Part shown: piece by piece, positions 33,642 through 42,073 of the stretch
How the letters are laid out: each line of letters opens with the position of its first letter
Position numbering within the stretch: position 1 is the first letter of the stretch
NCBI RefSeq assembly: GCF_900142985.1
Contig: NZ_LT670849.1
Coordinates: forward strand, 5,038,501 to 5,102,500
Length of the DNA: 64,000 bases
From: Bradyrhizobium erythrophlei
Lineage (GTDB): Bacteria; Pseudomonadota; Alphaproteobacteria; Rhizobiales; Xanthobacteraceae
Direction: 5' to 3'
The notes under the pieces: model-generated
Told to the model about the DNA's origin: nothing
Database searches by the model: none
What the model saw: the letters and a program-made list of their open reading frames with translations, nothing else
Program-made: the position numbers and the translations under genes

Positions 33642-35534
33642 GTGACCGAACAAGCGATCATTTCCTCCGAAACGCGGCAGGCGCCGCAGGGCAAGATGTC
33701 GGCGTTGGCGCTGTCCGCGCTCGGCATCGTGTTCGGCGATATCGGCACCAGTCCGCTTTATACGTTCAAGACCGTGCTCGGCACCGCGGAGATGCCATCG
33801 GATCCAGCGACGGTGCTGGGCGCGCTGTCGCTGGTGCTGTGGACGCTCTTTGTCATCACCACGGTGAAATACGTTTCCTTCGCCATGCGCGTCGACAATG
33901 ACGGGGAGGGCGGCATCCTTGCGCTGATGGCGTTGCTCGGCGTGAAGAAACATCACCGGCCGAGCATCGTTGCGGTCGGTCTGTTCGGCGCGGCGTTGAT
34001 CTATGGCGATGGCGCGATCACGCCGGCGATCTCGGTGCTGTCGGCGCTGGAAGGGGTCAACATGGCTACGCCCGCGCTTCAGCCCTATGTGGTGCCGGCC
34101 GCGGTCGTGATTCTTCTGGCGCTGTTTGCGATCCAGTCGCGCGGCACGGCGGAGATCGGGCATTTTTTCGGACCGATCATGCTGGTCTGGTTTGTCGCGA
34201 TGGCGGTGATGGGCGTCGCGGGCATCGCGCGGCATCCGATGGTGTTTGCCGCGCTCAGCCCGTCCTACGGATTGTCTTATCTGTTCTCGCACGGCATGAC
34301 CGGCTTTCTGGTGCTGGGTGCGGTGTTTCTCTGCGTCACCGGCGCGGAAGCGCTTTACGCCGACATGGGCCATTTCGGCAGCCGTCCGATCAAGCTCGCC
34401 TGGTTTGGCATCGTGTTTCCGAGCCTGATCCTCAACTATGCCGGCCAGGCGGCGCTGGTGCTCGAGGGCGCGCCGACCGACGGCAATATCTTCTTCCGCC
34501 TTTGCCCCGAGCCGCTGCTATTGCCGTTGATCGGGTTAGCTACGATTGCGACCATCATCGCCAGCCAGTCGATCATCACCGGCGCATTCTCGATGACACG
34601 GCAGGCGATCCAGCTTGGCTGGTTGCCGCGACTCTACATCAAGCAGACCTCGTCCGAAGGCTACGGCCAGATCTATGTCGGCGTCGTCAACTGGCTCTTG
34701 ATGATCGTCACGGTGGGCCTGACCATCGTGTTCGGCAAGTCCGACAACCTTGCCGCCGCCTACGGCATCGCGGTATCCGCGACCATGCTGATGACGTCGG
34801 CGCTGCTCTTCATTGCGATGCGCGAGATCTGGGGCTGGAGCGTGTGGGCTGCGGGCTTTGTCGCCGGCTGTTTTCTGGTGGTCGACAGCGCGTTCTTTCT
34901 CGCCAACCTCACCAAGATTGCCGAAGGTGGCTACGTGCCGCTGGTGCTGGCGCTTCTGATCTACGGGGTCATGTGGATCTGGCACCGGGGTGCTGCGGCC
35001 GTGTCGCAGCGCATGCGTGAGGCGCTGATCCCGGTCGATGATTTCATGAAGCGGACGCAGGCCGCCGGCATTCCGCGCGTGCCGGGCACTGCGGTGTTTC
35101 TCACCCGCGCCGAGCGTGACATCCCGCCGGTGATGGTGTGGCACGTCAAGCATAACCGCGCGCTGCACGAGCATCTGTTCGTGCTGCGCGTCGAAATCCG
35201 TTCAGTGCCGTGGGTGTTCGGCGAACAACGCCTCACGATCGAGGAAGTCGCGCCGAACTTCTGGCGGGCCGAAGCGCATTTCGGCTTCATGGAGCGCCCG
35301 CACATTCCGGAACTGCTGGCAGCTTCCAAATCGCTCGGCTGCACGGTCGATCTGGCCGATGTCACCTACTACGTCGGGCATGAGACCGTGATCCACCGCG
35401 ATGACGGCATGGGCATGCCGGCGTGGCAGGAAAAATTCTTCGCGGTGATGGAGCGCAACGCGGTCCATGTCAGCGACTTCTTCAGTCTGCCGAACGACCA
35501 GGTGGTCGAGATCGGTCGGCAGATCGCGATCTGA
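33642..35534 (+). CDS. kup: Kup potassium uptake transporter
   Basis: 630 residues from the GTG at 33642. An upstream GTG at 33564 would add 26 residues that do not look like Kup. Family motifs are strong: LSALGIVFGDIGTSPLYTFK, VDNDGEGGILALMALL, YGDGAITPAISVLSALEG and GAEALYADMGHFG. About twelve membrane segments end near residue 455, followed by the soluble C-terminal domain. It imports potassium, probably with protons. It lies about 90 nt after the MHYT-GGDEF-EAL gene in the same direction and might be cotranscribed, but a regulatory link is not evident. Confidence 0.93.
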   Translation: MTEQAIISSETRQAPQGKMSALALSALGIVFGDIGTSPLYTFKTVLGTAEMPSDPATVLGALSLVLWTLFVITTVKYVSFAMRVDNDGEGGILALMALLGVKKHHRPSIVAVGLFGAALIYGDGAITPAISVLSALEGVNMATPALQPYVVPAAVVILLALFAIQSRGTAEIGHFFGPIMLVWFVAMAVMGVAGIARHPMVFAALSPSYGLSYLFSHGMTGFLVLGAVFLCVTGAEALYADMGHFGSRPIKLAWFGIVFPSLILNYAGQAALVLEGAPTDGNIFFRLCPEPLLLPLIGLATIATIIASQSIITGAFSMTRQAIQLGWLPRLYIKQTSSEGYGQIYVGVVNWLLMIVTVGLTIVFGKSDNLAAAYGIAVSATMLMTSALLFIAMREIWGWSVWAAGFVAGCFLVVDSAFFLANLTKIAEGGYVPLVLALLIYGVMWIWHRGAAAVSQRMREALIPVDDFMKRTQAAGIPRVPGTAVFLTRAERDIPPVMVWHVKHNRALHEHLFVLRVEIRSVPWVFGEQRLTIEEVAPNFWRAEAHFGFMERPHIPELLAASKSLGCTVDLADVTYYVGHETVIHRDDGMGMPAWQEKFFAVMERNAVHVSDFFSLPNDQVVEIGRQIAI

Positions 35535-35549
35535 CAGCTTACACCAGCC

Positions 35550-35945
35550 TTACGGCTTCGGTCCCTTCGACGCGCAGGCGCCGTTCGCGCATTTCAGGTT
35601 TGAGGTGACGACCGTTCCGCCCTTGTTCGGTGGGATGACCGGCGGATTCGGCCGTGGCCCCGGCGGCTGATTGAGCGCCGCATTCGAACTCAGGCCCGGT
35701 GAGGTCACGCCGGGCGAGGTGGGCTTGACCGTATTCGCGACCGCACCCGGCTTGGGCGGGGTCGGCGGGGATGGCGTGTGGATGACGGCGCCGCCAACGC
35801 TAGGTGCAGGCTTTGCGACACCGCCGATCTTGTTCTGCTGCGTCTTCGCGCCGCCGAGCGTGCTTTGCGCCAGCGCGGGCGACGTGCTCGCAACCGCGAT
35901 GCCGAGTGCGCCGGCCAGCATCAGCCGGATAGTCTGTGTGTTCAT
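35550..35945 (-). CDS. Exported proline-rich hypothetical protein
   Basis: 131 residues. A signal peptide (IRLMLAGALGIAVASTSPALA, cleavage near residue 26) precedes a low-complexity mature part rich in Pro, Gly, Lys and Thr. The C-terminus has two cysteines (LKCANGACASKG) that may form a small disulfide loop. No domain is recognised. It is probably a periplasmic or surface protein. It converges with kup, whose stop is 15 bases away. Confidence 0.7.
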   Translation of the reverse strand: MNTQTIRLMLAGALGIAVASTSPALAQSTLGGAKTQQNKIGGVAKPAPSVGGAVIHTPSPPTPPKPGAVANTVKPTSPGVTSPGLSSNAALNQPPGPRPNPPVIPPNKGGTVVTSNLKCANGACASKGPKP

Positions 35946-36547
35946 GGCGGCGCCTCGCGTGAAACGGCTTCGACAACACCATAGGTAAACCTGCCACGCG
36001 CTCCCGCCAAGAGTCGAGCGTGGCTATTTTCCGGCTATTATCGGCAAGCCGCCGGAAACAAATTTGACACGTCGGGCAAATCACCGGCATAGGTCCATCG
36101 TTGGAAATATAAAGCCGCAGGAGCCGGAAACGGACCTGCGGGATTTTGTTTTCGAAATCGGGCGGCGGCCGCTAGTGCCCACTTTCCGAAGTTCGTATTC
36201 CATCGCCGCACTTCGCGAACTTCGGAAAGTCATGGGCACTAGCAAATCTACTCATTCTAGTGCCGCATTCTATTTGAAGTTCCTGGATCGAATTTGCCGC
36301 TTGTGGTGCAGGAACTTCAAATAGGCGGCACTAGGCGCAATAATCTCGTTGTGCTTCAGGCAAGGCGCCATCGAAGCGCGCCGCCGTCCGAACCATTTTG
36401 CCGATGCGCGCGAACGCGTCGGCCGCGGCCCCTCTGATTCTCTCTCTGGAGGGACAAGGTTCGCGCCCCAAATGGGCCCGCGCGCATGAAACGCGCCGGC
36501 TCTGCCGCGCCATTCATCATCCTCAACTCAAGAGAGAGAGAACCTGC
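35946..36547. other. Intergenic region carrying a twin-hairpin element
   Basis: About 600 bases without a supported gene. It holds the twin CTAG hairpin element at 36172-36334. Its right part (36335-36547) leads into the prophage remnant and has an AGAGAGAGA ribosome-site-like run before 36548. Open frames through the hairpins are by-products of the palindromes. Confidence 0.5.
36172..36334. repeat. Twin CTAG hairpin element, copy 1
   Basis: Hairpin A spans 36172-36242 (CTAGTGCCC... GGGCACTAG; stem core ACTTTCCGAAGTTCG, with an ATG bulge on the right arm). A 14-base spacer follows, then hairpin B at 36257-36334 (CTAGTGCCGC... GCGGCACTAG; stem core CTATTTGAAGTTCCTG, with an ATT bulge on the left arm). 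The bulges are mirrored, so A and B are inverted relative to each other. It lies upstream of a prophage remnant. Confidence 0.85.
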
Positions 36548-36628
36548 ATGGCCGCTTCCGCCGCCTATCTCATTGCGCTTGCGCTGACGCTGTTGATCCT
36601 CGTCGTGCTCTGGGAGGGTTTTTCGTGA
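36548..36628 (+). CDS. Tiny single-TM peptide, prophage remnant
   Basis: A 26-residue open frame, MAASAAYLIALALTLLILVV then LWEGFS, essentially one membrane helix. An AGAGAGAGA run 10 bases upstream could be the ribosome site. Its stop overlaps the GTG of the next small gene (GTGA), a compact phage-like arrangement. Function is unknown; small phage membrane proteins of this kind sometimes assist lysis. Confidence 0.45.
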   Translation: MAASAAYLIALALTLLILVVLWEGFS

Positions 36629-36801
36629 GCGCGGAGATCATTCCATTCGTTCCGCAGACGTGCCGCGAGCGTCGCCCGCTCAACATCTCGCACCTGTTCC
36701 GCTCGCGGCCTCGGGAAAACGATCTCGTGATGGATCACGCCGACGCCGCGCCCTGCGAGATTCTGCCAACGCACGAAACCTGCGAGGACGATGTCAGCTA
36801 G
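36625..36801 (+). CDS. Small hypothetical protein, prophage remnant
   Basis: 58 residues from a GTG at 36625 that overlaps the preceding stop. The sequence is polar with three cysteines (TCRERRPLN, APCEILP, ETCEDDVS) and no recognised domain. The next gene's ATG (36791) overlaps its last codons. The tight packing and position before a terminase small subunit-like gene suggest a phage origin. Confidence 0.45.
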   Translation: MSAEIIPFVPQTCRERRPLNISHLFRSRPRENDLVMDHADAAPCEILPTHETCEDDVS

Positions 36802-37147
36802 CGCGCATCTTTGCGCCAACGCCGCCGCGCCACCCGATTTGCGAGAACTCGAAGCTCCAGGAGACTTTCAATCCGCCATGGCCAAGGCCGTTACCGAAAT
36901 CCGCTCATTGGCGCGAAGCCACACGCGCACCGCACTGAACGTCCTCGTCGCCGTGATGCGCAACACCAAGGCGACGCCGCCGGCGCGGGTCGCGGCCGCG
37001 AACGCGATCCTCGATCGCGGCTGGGGCAAGCCGACGCAATCGCTGGGCAATGACGAGAACGCCCTTGAACTGATTCATCGCATCGAGCGTGTGATCGTGC
37101 AGCCTGATCATGTCGACGCTGAAAATCCCGACCGCGAAAGTCTTTGA
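36791..37147 (+). CDS. Terminase small subunit-like phage protein
   Basis: 118 residues. The central block TEIRSLARSHTRTALNVLV with AANAILDRGWGKPTQSL is typical of small proteins encoded directly before the large terminase in Rhizobiales prophages, where they act in DNA packaging initiation. Its 3' end overlaps the start of the broken large terminase frame at 37110. It keeps an open frame although its partner is destroyed. The assignment rests on the motif and position, not on a definite DNA-binding domain. Confidence 0.6.
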   Translation: MSASAHLCANAAAPPDLRELEAPGDFQSAMAKAVTEIRSLARSHTRTALNVLVAVMRNTKATPPARVAAANAILDRGWGKPTQSLGNDENALELIHRIERVIVQPDHVDAENPDRESL

Positions 37148-37347
37148 GCCGCTGCTGGCGCCGAGCCGGTACAAGGCCGCGTTTGGCGGCCGAGGCTCGG
37201 GAAAAATTCCTGATATTCGACAAAGTACTTGCACTCGGCTCAACCGACGGGCTCACCGGATTTGCTTCGACGACGGCCAATCTCATCGTGGCGTCTTATT
37301 TCGCCAAACGCGGCTTCGAGAACGTCGCAAGGATCATCAAGCGATGA
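37110..37347 (+). pseudogene. Terminase large subunit, truncated remnant
   Basis: The frame starting at 37110 reads STLKIPTAKVFEPLLAPSRY and then KAAFGGRGSGK, the N-terminus of phage large terminases ending in the Walker A P-loop. Directly after the lysine the sequence stops resembling a terminase. A second frame (about 37205-37347, ending LIVASYFAKRGFENVARIIKR) looks like the tail of another coding sequence. The simplest reading is an internal deletion of roughly 1 kb or more with a frame change, leaving a non-functional packaging ATPase. Confidence 0.6.
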
Positions 37348-37365
37348 TCCGGAAAGCGTGCCGCC

Positions 37366-37668
37366 ATGGCTGATATCAGTGAGGACACCATCCGCGCCGT
37401 CGTGGCCGAGACGTTGGGCGAACGACAGCGGATCCATAATGGCGACATCGAAGCCGTCGTCGATCGCGCGATCGCGACGGTGCTGGCATCGTTCGGGATC
37501 GAGGAGGACGATCGCCGCGAGCTGCGCGCCGATTTCCAGCACTTGCGGCGATGGCGCAAGAGCGTCGAGCAGGCTCAGGGTTTTACCTTCAAGGCCGTCA
37601 TCAGTGTCATCGTGGCCGGCTTTCTCGGAGCGGTATGGCTCGGCATCAAGGTGATGCTGGGAAAATGA
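37366..37668 (+). CDS. Small phage-type membrane protein
   Basis: 100 residues. A charged helical N-terminal part (ISEDTIRAVVAETLGERQRI to RRELRADFQHLRRW) is followed by one C-terminal membrane helix (VISVIVAGFLGAVWLGIKVM). This layout occurs in accessory proteins of Rhizobiales prophages near terminase genes (DUF6127-like); assignment is by general look. Its stop overlaps the next ATG (ATGA). It may have been holin-associated or may be inert now. Confidence 0.55.
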   Translation: MADISEDTIRAVVAETLGERQRIHNGDIEAVVDRAIATVLASFGIEEDDRRELRADFQHLRRWRKSVEQAQGFTFKAVISVIVAGFLGAVWLGIKVMLGK

Positions 37669-37847
37669 TCTACGCGGTATTGCTGCTGATCGCGCTGCTG
37701 ACATCGTCGCCGGCAGACGCCATCCCGTGCTGGGTCGTCAGGCGCGCCGTGGCGCAATATGGCGAAGCGGCCGCTGAAGCGTTCGCGCGTGCGAAAGGGT
37801 TTTCACCGAAGGACATCGAGCGGGCGAAGCGATGTCTCAAATCCTGA
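37665..37847 (+). CDS. Small exported protein, prophage remnant
   Basis: 60 residues. A signal peptide (IYAVLLLIALLTSSPADA) precedes a short mature part, CWVVRRAVAQYGEAAAEAFARA then KGFSPKDIERAKRC, with two cysteines likely joined by a disulfide. It starts within the preceding stop (ATGA) and overlaps the GNAT gene start by 16 bases. Function is unknown; similar short exported proteins occur in phage cassettes of this group. Confidence 0.55.
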   Translation: MIYAVLLLIALLTSSPADAIPCWVVRRAVAQYGEAAAEAFARAKGFSPKDIERAKRCLKS

Positions 37848-38314
37848 CCTACCGCATTCGCGAGGTGGACGGGCGCGACGATGAGATCGCCGACGTCCTT
37901 GCCGAACTGCATCGCCTGACTTTCTTCAGCGGCGCCTCCATTCCGGCGTTCGATCGGGGCCACTGGTGGCTCGCTTTTCACGAGGCCGCGCCGGTCGCCT
38001 TCGCCGGCGTCATTCCCTCGACGCATATTCGGAACGCCGGATATTTCTGCCGCGTCGGTGTTGTGCAGCGCCACTGGGGCCATCGCCTTCAGTTGCGGTT
38101 GATGCGGACCATGGAGGCGCGGGCGCGACGCAATGGCTGGAGCTGCGTGGTGTCAGATACGACCGGCAACGTCGTCTCCGCCAACAATTTCATCCGCGCC
38201 GGTTATCGGATGTATCGGCCAGCCTGCCCGTGGGCATTTCCGGATACGCTTTACTGGCAAAAGCGTCTCATTTCCGGTGCTTCTTCTCATAGCACCCATT
38301 CGAAAAGGCGATAG
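37832..38314 (+). CDS. GNAT-family acetyltransferase, phage cassette
   Basis: 160 residues. The GNAT core is recognisable: FCRVGVVQRHWGHRLQLRLM carries the acetyl-CoA-binding R/QxxGxG/A-like turn (QRHWGH), and NNFIRAGYRMYRP is the typical late beta-bulge region. Proteins of this type are often found beside terminase genes in Rhizobiales prophages. The ATG lies within the preceding small gene. Substrate is unknown. It marks the right end of the prophage remnant; no attachment site or tRNA was seen. Confidence 0.7.
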   Translation: MSQILTYRIREVDGRDDEIADVLAELHRLTFFSGASIPAFDRGHWWLAFHEAAPVAFAGVIPSTHIRNAGYFCRVGVVQRHWGHRLQLRLMRTMEARARRNGWSCVVSDTTGNVVSANNFIRAGYRMYRPACPWAFPDTLYWQKRLISGASSHSTHSKRR

Positions 38315-38418
38315 CGGCCCCGTCCAGCCGACTTCTCTTGGAAGGATCGCAAGGACGCGTGTACAATCTTCCTCAACGATCCCGACAGGGTCGAGCAACG
38401 GGAAGGAACGCGCCGATC

Positions 38419-39675
38419 ATGAGACCGAAACTGCCAGGCCGGGTACCGAGAGAGAAGGGCGCCCCGACTGCCCTGGACGGTCTTCTGGTCGTCGATTTCA
38501 CCCGCGTCGTTGCCGGTCCCGCCTGCACGCAGACGTTGGCGGATTTCGGCGCCAATGTCATCAAGATCGAAAATCCCGAAGGCGGCGACGACTCGCGGCA
38601 CTATGAGCACGCCGACCTTGCCGGCGAGAGCGCGGCCTTTATCAGCCTGAACCGCAACAAGCGTGGCATTGCGCTCGATCTCACCAAGCCCGAAGCGTGC
38701 GCGGTGGCGCGCGAATTGATCGCGCGGGCCGATGTGGTGGTCGAGAATTTTTCGTCCGGTGTGATGAAAAAATATGGCCTCGACTACGCGTCGGTCGCGC
38801 CTCATCACCCGCGTCTCGTCTATTGCTCGATCTCGGCCTATGGCCGCAAAGGTCCGTTTGCCTCGCGTCCGGGCTTTGATCCGATCACACAGGCCGAAAG
38901 CGGCTTCATGTCGCTCAATGGTTTTGCAGATGGCCCGCCGGTGCGAACAGGTCCGCCGGCGGTCGATATGCTGACAGGCATGTCGGCCTGCAACGCGATC
39001 CTTCTGGCGCTGCTCGCCCGCGACAAGCTTGGCCGCGGCCAGCATGTGGAGGTGGCACTGTTCGACATGGCGCTCGGCATGACGCAGTTCTACGGCATGG
39101 CCTACCTGATGAGCGGCGTAAATCCGAGCCGTCAGGGCAATTCCCCGAACGGCTCGCCGTCGGTCGGCGTGTATCACGGCTCGGACGGACCGTTCTACAT
39201 CGCCTGCGCCAACGATCGCCTCTATCGCCGCTTGGTCGTTGAGGTCATGAACCGTCCCGATCTCGTCAGCGGTGAATTCGGCGACCGGCGTTCGCGCACG
39301 GCCGGCCGGGATAAATTGCGCGCCATCCTCACCGACGTCTTTGCGACCGACACCCGGGAGAACTGGGTTGCCAGGATGAAAGCGGCGAATATCCCGGTCG
39401 GTTATCTGCGCACCGTCGAGGAAGCCTTCAACTCGCCGGAAGCACGCGAACGTCATCGCGTCAGCGAAATCCCGCATCCGAAGGCAGGCGCGGTTCCGAA
39501 TATCGAAACTCCGCTCAATCTTTCGCTGACGCCGGCGATCGATCCGATCGCGGCGCCCTTGCTTGGCCAGCACACCCGCGAAGTGCTGCACGACACGCTC
39601 GGCTATGATGAGGCGCGGATCGCCGAACTGGCCGAAGCCGGCGTGTTCGGCAAGGTACTAGTGACGGCCGGTTGA
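38419..39675 (+). CDS. Family III CoA-transferase (CaiB/BaiF)
   Basis: 418 residues from the ATG at 38419, with AAGGA upstream. N-terminal LVVDFTRVVAGPACTQTLADFGANVIKIE is the family signature, followed by FISLNRNKRGIALDL and GFDPITQAESGFMSLNGF. The catalytic Asp is probably that in PPAVDMLTGM. It moves CoA between carboxylic acids through an aspartyl-CoA intermediate. Donor and acceptor are unknown, and no acyl-CoA enzymes are adjacent. A good terminator follows 30 bases after the stop, so it is a single-gene unit. Confidence 0.92.
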   Translation: MRPKLPGRVPREKGAPTALDGLLVVDFTRVVAGPACTQTLADFGANVIKIENPEGGDDSRHYEHADLAGESAAFISLNRNKRGIALDLTKPEACAVARELIARADVVVENFSSGVMKKYGLDYASVAPHHPRLVYCSISAYGRKGPFASRPGFDPITQAESGFMSLNGFADGPPVRTGPPAVDMLTGMSACNAILLALLARDKLGRGQHVEVALFDMALGMTQFYGMAYLMSGVNPSRQGNSPNGSPSVGVYHGSDGPFYIACANDRLYRRLVVEVMNRPDLVSGEFGDRRSRTAGRDKLRAILTDVFATDTRENWVARMKAANIPVGYLRTVEEAFNSPEARERHRVSEIPHPKAGAVPNIETPLNLSLTPAIDPIAAPLLGQHTREVLHDTLGYDEARIAELAEAGVFGKVLVTAG

Positions 39676-39700
39676 TCGCCGTCACCTCGTCGAGGATGAA

Positions 39701-39736
39701 AAAGCCCGGTGGCCGTATGGCCGCCGGGCCTTTTTT
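39701..39736 (+). terminator. Intrinsic terminator after the CoA-transferase gene
   Basis: An A-run precedes the stem GCCCGGTGGCC (39704-39714), a GTAT loop and GGCCGCCGGGC (39719-39729), with one G-T pair, followed by six T. It is the clearest Rho-independent terminator in the window. Confidence 0.85.
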
Positions 39737-39906
39737 CGTTTCTGGAGCAGCCATTGACGCCGTTTCAGCTTTCGCCAGTCGCGGGGGCGTGTATTTTCGC
39801 TTTCCGCACGGCGATATAATAAGGTGACGGCCCCGCGCTCCCGGCGCGGCAAAAAGGCTCTCTCATAACGTTCCATTCCCCGTTCCATTCCCAAGGAGTA
39901 TTTCCC

Positions 39907-40881
39907 ATGACGCACGCCATCCGCTTTCACAAGACCGGCGGTCCCGAAGTCCTTGTCTGGGAGGAGGTCAATGTCGGCAAGCCGGGGACGGGGGAAGTGC
40001 GTATTCGCCACACGGCTGTGGGGCTCAATTTCGTCGATATCTATAATCGCTCCGGCGTCTATCCGTTGGCGCTGCCAAGCGGGTTGGGCGGTGAGGGCGC
40101 CGGTGTCGTTGAAGAAGTCGGGCCTGGCGTCACTGAGCTGAAGGCAGGAGATCGCGTCGCTTATGGTGCGGCTCCGCTCGGCGCCTATGCCGAAGCACGG
40201 CTTATTCCGGCCGAGCGCCTGCTCAAACTGCCCGACAGCATCGATGACAAGACCGCGGCTGCGATGATGCTCAAGGGCCTCACGGTGCAGTATCTCATCC
40301 GCCAGACCTATCGCGTCAAAGCGGGCGACACGATCCTGCTTCATGCCGCCGCCGGCGGCGTCGGCCTCATTCTCTCGCAATGGGCAAATCACCTCGGCGC
40401 CACCGTGATCGGTACGGTCGGTAGCGACGAAAAAGCCGCGCTCGCCAAGGCTCATGGCTGCGCGCATACGATCGTCTATTCGCGCGAGGATTTCGTGAAG
40501 CGCGTCGACGAGATCACCGGCGGCAAGAAGGTGCCGGTGGTCTATGACTCCGTCGGCAAGGACACCTTCCTGAAGTCGCTCGATTGCCTTGCGCCGCTCG
40601 GCGTCGCCGCGTTGTTCGGCCAATCCTCCGGCGGTGTCGAACCGTTGAATCTGGGCCTGCTGGCGCAGAAAGGCTCGCTTTACGTTACCCGTCCGACGCT
40701 GAACACCTACGCCGCCAAGGCCGAGAGTCTTCGCGCCATGGCGAAGGAGCTGTTCGAGGTCGTGTCATCTGGCGCGGTGAAAATCAACGTCAACCAGACC
40801 TATCCGTTGAAGGACGCGGCGAAGGCTCATGCCGACCTCGCGGCGCGCAAGACCACGGGCTCGACCGTCTTGCTGGTGTGA
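39907..40881 (+). CDS. qor: NADPH:quinone oxidoreductase (zeta-crystallin type)
   Basis: 324 residues. Medium-chain dehydrogenase/reductase without the catalytic zinc ligands. Qor features are present: VGLNFVDIYNRSGVYP, LPSGLGGEGAGVVEEVGPGV, the NADPH-binding LLHAAAGGVGLILSQWA (about residues 141-157) and GKDTFLKSLDCLAPLG. It reduces quinones by one-electron transfer with NADPH. AAGGAG precedes the ATG. The DJ-1/PfpI gene starts 7 nt after the stop, so the two are probably cotranscribed, in line with a role against reactive electrophiles. Confidence 0.92.
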   Translation: MTHAIRFHKTGGPEVLVWEEVNVGKPGTGEVRIRHTAVGLNFVDIYNRSGVYPLALPSGLGGEGAGVVEEVGPGVTELKAGDRVAYGAAPLGAYAEARLIPAERLLKLPDSIDDKTAAAMMLKGLTVQYLIRQTYRVKAGDTILLHAAAGGVGLILSQWANHLGATVIGTVGSDEKAALAKAHGCAHTIVYSREDFVKRVDEITGGKKVPVVYDSVGKDTFLKSLDCLAPLGVAALFGQSSGGVEPLNLGLLAQKGSLYVTRPTLNTYAAKAESLRAMAKELFEVVSSGAVKINVNQTYPLKDAAKAHADLAARKTTGSTVLLV

Positions 40882-40888
40882 GGCGCGT

Positions 40889-41743
40889 TTGGCCCGCGTT
40901 CTCATCCTCCTGCCGGCGCGGGACTTCGACCCGAGCGAAGCCGCCGTGAGCTGGCAGGTTCTGATGGATGCGGGCCATTCCATCACCTTCGCGACGCCGG
41001 ACGGCAAGCCTGCCGTCGCCGACGACATGATGCTGACGGGCGAAGGCCTCGATTTCTGGGGCACGATCCCGCTGTTGCGAAGACTGCCGCTGATCGGCCT
41101 TTTGATGCGCGCCAACAGCGATGCGCGCAGCGCCTATGCGGCGATGACCATCGATCCGAATTATGCCCGACCGTTACGTTGGGACGAGGTTGACGTTTCC
41201 GTCCTCGACGGATTGCTGTTGCCGGGCGGGCATCGCGCGCGGGGCATGCGCGACTATCTCGAAAGCAGGACGCTTCAGCGTTGCGTGGTCGATTTCTTTG
41301 ATGCGCAAAAACCGGTAGCCGCGATCTGCCACGGCGTTCTGCTCGCCGCGCGCAGCATCTCGCCAAAGACCGGCCAGTCGGTGCTGCACGGCTACAAGAG
41401 CACCGCGCTGACCTGGGCGCTCGAAAACAGTGCGTGGAGGGTTGCGCGCATCACGCGATTCTGGGACCCGAACTATTATCGGACCTACCTCGAGCAGACC
41501 GGCGATCCCGACGGCTACATGTCGGTGCAGCAGGAGGTCACGCGAGCGCTGGCGAATCCTTCGGACTTTCTCGACGTTCCCGAAACCGATCCGGATTATC
41601 GCCGAAAGACCTCCGGTTTGCAGCGCGACACAATAAATGACGCGCGTCCGGCCTTCGTCGTGCGTGACCGCAACTATGTTTCGGCGCGATGGCCGGGTGA
41701 CGTTCATACCTTCGCGAAAGCCTTTGCCGGCCTGCTGAAATAG
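40889..41743 (+). CDS. DJ-1/PfpI family protein (type 1 glutamine amidotransferase-like)
   Basis: 284 residues from a TTG at 40889, chosen because RVLILLPARDFDPSEAA is the natural first beta strand and GAGG lies just upstream. The nucleophile elbow is AAICHGVLLAAR with the Cys, and LLLPGGHRARGMRDYL is the preceding loop. Family members are deglycases, chaperones or hydrolases acting on reactive aldehydes. The pairing with qor suggests detoxification. An earlier in-frame start would overlap qor and is not needed. A twin hairpin element follows 45 bases downstream. Confidence 0.83.
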   Translation: MARVLILLPARDFDPSEAAVSWQVLMDAGHSITFATPDGKPAVADDMMLTGEGLDFWGTIPLLRRLPLIGLLMRANSDARSAYAAMTIDPNYARPLRWDEVDVSVLDGLLLPGGHRARGMRDYLESRTLQRCVVDFFDAQKPVAAICHGVLLAARSISPKTGQSVLHGYKSTALTWALENSAWRVARITRFWDPNYYRTYLEQTGDPDGYMSVQQEVTRALANPSDFLDVPETDPDYRRKTSGLQRDTINDARPAFVVRDRNYVSARWPGDVHTFAKAFAGLLK

Positions 41744-42073
41744 TAGGCCCTCCGATAGGCGAAGACTTGGCAGTTATCGCTTCAGACCCTAGTGTGGCGG
41801 TTCAGAGGTCCGCATCATCTTCGCCGCGAGTTCGTCATGCGGACCTCTGAACCAAAGCCACACTAGATCAATAAGTTTGCTAGTGTCCTTTCGATTCCGA
41901 CGTCCGCCAATAAGGGGCCGCACGACCGTGCGGACGTCGGAATCGGGACACTAGCCGAAGCGCAGCCTCCTGTGCTTTGATGCCCTCAAGGCCGGGGCCC
42001 AATGAGGCCCTCATACCCAAGCCCGAAAACGGCGGACGACGGTGAAACTCCGTGGCCATCAAGGGAGGTACAC
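41744..42073. other. Intergenic region with twin-hairpin copy 2
   Basis: About 330 bases. Half is the twin hairpin element at 41789-41954. The remaining 119 bases lead to the leuC-like start and end in a very good ribosome site, GGGAGG. No promoter boxes were identified. Confidence 0.5.
41789..41954. repeat. Twin CTAG hairpin element, copy 2
   Basis: Hairpin A is 41789-41866 (CTAGTGTGGC... GCCACACTAG; stem core GGTTCAGAGGTCCGCAT, AAA bulge on the right arm). A 13-base spacer follows, then hairpin B at 41880-41954 (CTAGTGTCC... GGACACTAG; stem core CGATTCCGACGTCCGC, TTT bulge on the left arm). Both stems are perfect apart from the bulges. The order and orientation match copies 1 and 3. Confidence 0.9.
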
